Shown: piece after piece, positions 6,335-9,544 of the stretch
How positions within the stretch are numbered: the stretch's first letter is position 1
Layout: the number at the start of each line of letters is the position of its first letter
NCBI GenBank assembly: GCA_028868235.1
Contig: JAGWUW010000065.1
Span: 1 to 9,544, forward strand
Origin: Betaproteobacteria bacterium
Lineage (GTDB): Bacteria > Pseudomonadota > Gammaproteobacteria > Burkholderiales > Rhodocyclaceae
Reading direction: 5' to 3'
DNA length: 9,544 bases
The notes under the pieces: model-generated
What the model was told of the DNA's origin: nothing
Seen by the model: the letters and a program-made list of their open reading frames with translations, nothing else
Databases searched by the model: none
Program-made: the position numbers and the translations under genes

Positions 6335-6347
6335 TCTCACCGTGAGA
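6335..6347. promoter_or_regulatory. 13-bp perfect dyad TCTCAC-C-GTGAGA
   Basis: Two perfect 6-base arms flank one central C, about 120 bp upstream of the promoter candidate for the LysR gene. The compact symmetry suits a dimeric regulator. No binding protein can be named. Confidence 0.3.
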
Positions 6348-6437
6348 TCCGTGGTATTCCCATCGAGATTTTTCATATCCTGAATAGGTCCATTGTGGTC
6401 AAATCGCGACGCAGCTTTCCCATGCCTGTGCAATTCC

Positions 6438-6467
6438 CAAATGCCATACGAACGGGAAGCGCATTTG
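6438..6467. promoter_or_regulatory. 30-bp interrupted dyad CAAATGC-N16-GCATTTG
   Basis: This is a perfect 7-base inverted repeat with arms at 6438-6444 and 6461-6467. Its right arm overlaps the proposed -35 element at 6465-6470. An upstream dyad overlapping or adjoining the -35 region is a usual place for LysR-type autoregulation, though the classic T-N11-A core is not seen. A regulator bound here could therefore control the LysR promoter. Confidence 0.35.
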
Positions 6468-6493
6468 CTATCCTGTGATAATGGCACTATTAT
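6465..6493 (+). promoter_or_regulatory. Sigma-70-type promoter candidate for the LysR gene
   Basis: TTGCTA (6465-6470) is followed after 17 bases by TATTAT (6488-6493), matching the -35 and -10 consensus at 4 and 5 of 6 positions. A second, overlapping extended -10 (TG-T-GATAAT, 6474-6482) lies just inside it. Transcription would start near 6489-6501. That would make the TTG at 6506 almost leaderless and favours the start codon near 6578. Confidence 0.45.
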
Positions 6494-6562
6494 GCTGAGC
6501 GCGGGTTGCGTAGAAATCCTGTCGTACTCTGGACATTCGTACGACAGAAATCTTTTCCGGTT

Positions 6563-6569
6563 GGGGGAG
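6563..6569 (+). promoter_or_regulatory. Ribosome binding site GGGGGAG deciding the LysR start
   Basis: This purine run is the only strong Shine-Dalgarno-like sequence near the LysR N-terminus. It ends eight bases before the CTG at 6578 and 23 bases before the ATT at 6593, so it favours the CTG. Confidence 0.45.
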
Positions 6570-6577
6570 ATTCTGCG

Positions 6578-7549
6578 CTGCCGGGATCACACATTGAATT
6601 ACGGCATATTCGGTACGTCGTAGCCGCAGCGGATCATGGCAGTTTCCGCAAGGCCGCCGATACGCTCGGGGTCCAGGAGTCGGCTGTCAGCCGCCGGATC
6701 CGCGACCTGGAACAACGTATGGGAACGACTTTGTTTATCCGCTCATCTGGCGGCGTCACCCTCACACATGCCGGAAAGCAGTTCGTCCAGCGTGGTCGCA
6801 AGGCCCTATCGGAAATCGGCATGGCCAAGGCCGAGGTCTCGGCAATTGGACGAGGCGAAGATGGGCATGTGCGCATCGGGATATTCTCCTCACTCGCCTC
6901 GGGCTTCCTGTCGGATCTTATCCAGACATTCGGCGAGCGCCACACCGCAATCAAGCTCACCTTCGTCGATGGTAATCCGGCAGAGCATCTGGCAGCCATC
7001 CGACAGCATCAACTGGACATCGCGTTCATCACCGGTGCGAACGAATGGGCCGGCTGTGTCAGCCAACAGCTCTGGTCCGAGCGCATTTTTGCTGTCCTGC
7101 CGTCCGACCATCCCTGCGCTGGCAATCTCACAGTCCAATTTGGCGACTTAGCACATGAGGCCTTCATCGTCAGCGAGGCAGCACCCGGTGAAGAGATCCA
7201 TGATTATCTGGTGCAACGGCTTGCGGCCCTCGGCCGACATCCCGAAATCCATCAACACGGCGTTGGCCGCGACAACCTCATGCGGCTTGTCGCATTGGGC
7301 CACGGGTTGACGGTGACAAGTGAAGCAACCACGGCTGCACAGTTCCCGGGCGTCGTCTTCCGACCGATCGAAGGCGAAATCCTGCCGTTCTGCGCTGTGT
7401 GGTCGAGCAGCAACGAGAACCCCGCGCTTGCAGGGTTGCTGGACCTGGCACGCTCTATGACGAGCGCTGCCGATCAGCCTGCCTTCAGCTTCCTGTTCCC
7501 TGAAAAGCAGGATGGCGATTGGCACGACGCATTGCCTGGCAAACAATGA
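6578..7549 (+). CDS. LysR-family transcriptional regulator, non-ATG start
   Basis: This is a LysR-type regulator. The N-terminal winged helix begins at ELRHIRYVVAAADHGSFRKAA and includes QESAVSRRIRDLEQRMG and TLFIRSSGGVTLTHAG, all classic family features. An effector-binding domain follows (GHVRIGIFSSLASGF; LDIAFITG; AVLPSDHP; VALGHGLTV). No ATG, GTG or TTG lies at the family-like N-terminus. I chose CTG at 6578 because GGGGGAG (6563-6569) precedes it at good spacing. ATT at 6593 would start the protein at IELRHI. TTG at 6506 adds 24 residues unlike the family. With the CTG start it is 323 aa, close to normal. It converges on the trb operon with an 18-bp gap, so a role in transfer control is plausible. 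The effector is unknown. Confidence 0.85.
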   Translation: MPGSHIELRHIRYVVAAADHGSFRKAADTLGVQESAVSRRIRDLEQRMGTTLFIRSSGGVTLTHAGKQFVQRGRKALSEIGMAKAEVSAIGRGEDGHVRIGIFSSLASGFLSDLIQTFGERHTAIKLTFVDGNPAEHLAAIRQHQLDIAFITGANEWAGCVSQQLWSERIFAVLPSDHPCAGNLTVQFGDLAHEAFIVSEAAPGEEIHDYLVQRLAALGRHPEIHQHGVGRDNLMRLVALGHGLTVTSEATTAAQFPGVVFRPIEGEILPFCAVWSSSNENPALAGLLDLARSMTSAADQPAFSFLFPEKQDGDWHDALPGKQ

Positions 7550-7567
7550 TCACGCCATGCGACCGGA

Positions 7568-7816
7568 TTAGGCTCCCACACCGCGCACAGCATCGCGCCT
7601 GGCTTTGGCAAAGCCGCGATCCGAAGCGACGAAGCGCTCGAGCATTGGAACGATTAGCCGAATCGGATCTGGGTTCACGTGCCCCGTCTCGCGGCAAAGT
7701 ATCGACGCATAGGCGACAAGATCGCGGTGCAGGCCTGCCGGCAGTTCCAGCGTGACCTTGACCGGCTTGTCGTCTGCAATCGGCCCAAGCTTCAGTTTTG
7801 CCAAATCAGCCTCCAT
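7568..7816 (-). CDS. DUF2274 family protein of a trb cluster
   Basis: This is a small cytoplasmic protein of 82 aa that I place in the DUF2274 family by its pattern: LKLGPI near the start (residues 7-12), KPVKVTLELPAGLHRDLVAYA (17-37) and a conserved IRLIVPMLERFVASDRGF segment (52-69). The beta strand followed by two helices recalls a ribbon-helix-helix-like fold, but the function of the family is not established. From memory, such genes recur directly after trbI in proteobacterial trb clusters, which is the position seen here. Its ATG overlaps the end of trbI by 11 bases (7806-7816), so it is translationally coupled. It is the last gene of the operon and ends 18 bp from the oppositely oriented LysR gene, with no visible terminator between them. 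Confidence 0.8.
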   Translation of the reverse strand: MEADLAKLKLGPIADDKPVKVTLELPAGLHRDLVAYASILCRETGHVNPDPIRLIVPMLERFVASDRGFAKARRDAVRGVGA

Positions 7817-9065
7817 AGGGTTCGAGCACGAGATCGCGCGTCACCATCACCCGGACCGGGAAACCTGGCCTGATGGTCAGCGTGGGCGCGATACCCAGCT
7901 GGCGGCTGACGATCTGCTGGCCGGTCTGGCTTATGCTGTTCGAAGCGCCTGAGCGCAGTGCCTGCACCAGGCTACTTTCGTTCTGGCTGGTGCCCGCTTC
8001 GGCGCCCACCGAAAGCAGCGTCGAAAGCGCCGCGGCCTTGAGCATCTCGCCCCAATGGAAATTGACGCCATCTTCCAGGCCTGCGTAGCCCTCGGTGTTC
8101 GCACCAGGCTGGCGCTCAAGGACGATGGAACGACCGTCGGGCATGATAAGGCGGTTCCAGACCAGCAATACCCGGCGCTGGCCGAAGCCAACGCCGCTGT
8201 CATACTGGCCAATGATCCGGGTGCCTTGAGGCACCAGGAGGATGCGACCTGTGGGGCTGTCGTAGACGTTTTGGGTGACCTGCGCCGTGATCTGCCCCGG
8301 CACGTCGGAGCGGATGCCCGTGATTAGGGCGGCAGGAATGACGGCTCCGGCTTGCAGGACATTTGCGGAGGCTGGTGCGATGACCCGGTCTGGCGCAACC
8401 GTGCGCTTGTCGATGCTTTGCCCAAGGAATGCCAGTTGCCGGTCCTGCGCTGTTGGTGTGGCAGGCTGCGGTGCGAGACCCAGCGCGGCCAGATCCGGGG
8501 TACTTGGCGGTGCGGACGAAGACGGCACGTTGCCGGAGACTGCCTGGGAAGCAGAGAACAGGCGAGCCGTTCGTGCCGCCTCCAATTCCTGATGACGGCG
8601 CTGGACTTCCGGATCGGGACCGGCGGGCACGGCAGCCGACTGCGCCATACCCGGTACGGGAACGGGCTGGCCACCATTCTGGGCATTGAGAATGGGGCGT
8701 CCGAGATCACCCGGAAGCGGCGGCCCAAGCCGCGGGACAGCGCCGTAGTCCTTGGGCAGTCCCGCGAGACCATCGGGCGCACTGCGCCCATCTGTCGTGT
8801 ACAGTTCTTCGGTCGCCTTGCCACCATGCTGGACCTGGAGTGCGTAGATCAGCGCGCCGCCAATACCGAGGCCCGTCACGATGCCGACCCCAGCCAGCAC
8901 CTTGCGCGACAGGCGGGTCACACGGGGCGGTTCGGGCCGCAGCCGCATACGGGCGAGCGGCTCACCAACGAGCGGCAGCGCGCCGTCTTCACCTTCCGCA
9001 TCTGGCTGGACATTGCCGTGCAGCGTCCCGCCTTCCTCCCTTCCCGGGCCATGCTCATCGCTCAC
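7806..9065 (-). CDS. trbI: TrbI / VirB10-family conjugal transfer protein
   Basis: This is the VirB10-like scaffold of a Ti/RP4-type mating-pair-formation system, which spans the envelope from inner to outer membrane. At 419 aa it has normal length. A polar cytoplasmic N-terminus (1-55) is followed by one membrane helix (about 56-78, VLAGVGIVTGLGIGGALIYAL), a Pro-rich periplasmic linker (about 95-205) and the conserved C-terminal TrbI domain (about 238-411). Motifs include GAVIPAALITGIRSDVPGQI (240-259), GRILLVPQGTRIIGQYDS (273-290) and the tail TIRPGFPVRVMVTRDLVL (397-414). The start is GTG, since position 9063-9065 reads GTG on the minus strand; GGGAGG (9074-9079) is a good binding site. 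It overlaps the trbG stop by four bases (GTGA). The gene looks intact. Confidence 0.93.
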   Translation of the reverse strand: MSDEHGPGREEGGTLHGNVQPDAEGEDGALPLVGEPLARMRLRPEPPRVTRLSRKVLAGVGIVTGLGIGGALIYALQVQHGGKATEELYTTDGRSAPDGLAGLPKDYGAVPRLGPPLPGDLGRPILNAQNGGQPVPVPGMAQSAAVPAGPDPEVQRRHQELEAARTARLFSASQAVSGNVPSSSAPPSTPDLAALGLAPQPATPTAQDRQLAFLGQSIDKRTVAPDRVIAPASANVLQAGAVIPAALITGIRSDVPGQITAQVTQNVYDSPTGRILLVPQGTRIIGQYDSGVGFGQRRVLLVWNRLIMPDGRSIVLERQPGANTEGYAGLEDGVNFHWGEMLKAAALSTLLSVGAEAGTSQNESSLVQALRSGASNSISQTGQQIVSRQLGIAPTLTIRPGFPVRVMVTRDLVLEPYGG

Positions 9066-9544
9066 GATGCCGGCCTCCCATCCGTCCGGGATATCCGGAC
9101 CCGCTGCTGGTGCTTGCCGGACCCAAAGCGCAGCTCCGCGGCGGAAAAGAGCCGGTCGACGATCATGTAGTTGGCGCGGACCCGATAGTTCACCAACTCG
9201 GACGTGCTGCCTTCAGGGCCGACAATGAAGATCGGCGGCATCTCGCCTTGCGCAACACCGCGCGGGAATTCGATGAAGACCTGGCGACCGTCATCAAAGG
9301 CTCGCAGCGGTTTCCACGGCGCACGATCGCCCGCGATCTCGTAGCGAAAATTGACGCGGGTAAGATCGATGCCCGATGCGACGGGCTCGGCGGCCCTGGC
9401 TTCGGCATTCTGGCGGCGAAGCGCGATGAGCTGGTCCTGCGGATACTGCCACGAGACCGACGCCATGTAGGTCTTCTCGGTCGAGCGCAGCTCGATGTGG
9501 TAGGTGCGCAAGTTGGTGTTGATGACGAGGTTCGTCATCAACAA
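9062..9544 (-). CDS. trbG: TrbG / VirB9-family conjugal transfer protein, C-terminal part
   Basis: This is a partial gene. Its 5' end lies beyond the right edge of the window, and the frame is still open at 9544. The visible 160 residues match the C-terminal half of TrbG/VirB9/CagX proteins, which line the outer-membrane part of the type IV secretion channel and contact VirB7 and VirB10. Family-typical stretches are LVINTNLRTYHIELRSTEKTY at the left, NFRYEI in the middle, RQVFIEFPRG with PPIFIVG, then VNYRVRANYMIVDRLFSAAELRFG near the end. The stop overlaps the GTG start of trbI by four bases, so the order trbG-trbI-DUF2274 is one operon. Neither the signal sequence nor the N-terminal domain is in view. 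Confidence 0.92.
   Translation of the reverse strand: MLMTNLVINTNLRTYHIELRSTEKTYMASVSWQYPQDQLIALRRQNAEARAAEPVASGIDLTRVNFRYEIAGDRAPWKPLRAFDDGRQVFIEFPRGVAQGEMPPIFIVGPEGSTSELVNYRVRANYMIVDRLFSAAELRFGSGKHQQRVRISRTDGRPAS

Larger units (their letters stand above)
6241..6577. other. Gene-free leader region upstream of the LysR gene
   Basis: This is a comparatively AT-rich stretch of about 340 bases between the PilZ stop and the chosen LysR start. It contains three perfect dyads (6314-6330, 6335-6347, 6438-6467), a promoter candidate (6465-6493) and a purine-rich ribosome binding site (6563-6569). No convincing terminator follows the PilZ gene; GGTTTTTG at 6279-6286 has no proper stem. The ORFs that can be drawn here are short, with no family-like residues. 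Confidence 0.6.

Noticed and set aside
8352..9170. 272-aa plus-strand ORF opposite trbI
   Set aside because: It is antisense to a clear TrbI gene with full family features. Long antisense ORFs are common in GC-rich DNA, and this one shows no domain.

Overview
The window looks like accessory DNA, or a recombination junction, from an alphaproteobacterium. Sphingomonadales (Sphingobium, Novosphingobium or Sphingomonas type) is my best guess. It rests on the protein style: a MarR-like winged-helix protein of a kind common in sphingomonads, a TadE/TadE-like/TadG trio with a long Ser/Thr-rich TadG, and a Ti-type trb cluster ending in a DUF2274 gene. This is an inference from remembered families, not a database match. 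No rRNA, tRNA or CRISPR array was seen.

Layout, left to right. (1) Positions 1-1127 are the right part of an IS3-family insertion sequence: the end of orfA, a complete orfB with an intact DD(35)E triad, and the right terminal inverted repeat. The left end is outside the window. (2) Positions 1128-2525 hold a 60-aa helical protein of unknown function, a 179-aa winged-helix putative regulator, and an 87-aa membrane-anchored or secreted protein. Short dyads and phased repeats lie between them. (3) Positions 2671-6240 form a tight plus-strand cluster for the periplasmic part of a Tad (Flp) pilus: two TadE-type pseudopilin-like proteins, a 621-aa TadG with a von Willebrand A domain, and a PilZ-domain protein that may bind c-di-GMP. 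(4) Positions 6241-6577 are gene-free, with a good promoter candidate and several dyads. They lead into a LysR-type regulator that has no ATG start at the expected place. (5) Positions 7568-9544, on the minus strand, are the 3' end of a conjugative trb operon in the order trbG, trbI, DUF2274. Its genes overlap, and it converges on the LysR gene with only an 18-bp gap.

How the parts fit. The Tad trio would help assemble or anchor a type IVc pilus, but the prepilin, ATPase, secretin and inner-membrane platform genes are absent here and would have to lie elsewhere. The PilZ gene 26 bp downstream of tadG suggests second-messenger input to adhesion. The trb genes encode the outer-membrane-side channel (TrbG/VirB9) and the envelope-spanning scaffold (TrbI/VirB10) of a mating-pair-formation type IV secretion system, so this stretch is probably on a plasmid or integrative conjugative element. 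The LysR gene beside them may regulate transfer. I found no clearly new system. The most notable points are the Tad plus PilZ cassette beside conjugation genes, the large insertion in the TadG VWA domain, the non-ATG LysR start with its upstream dyads, and the small unassigned ORFs.
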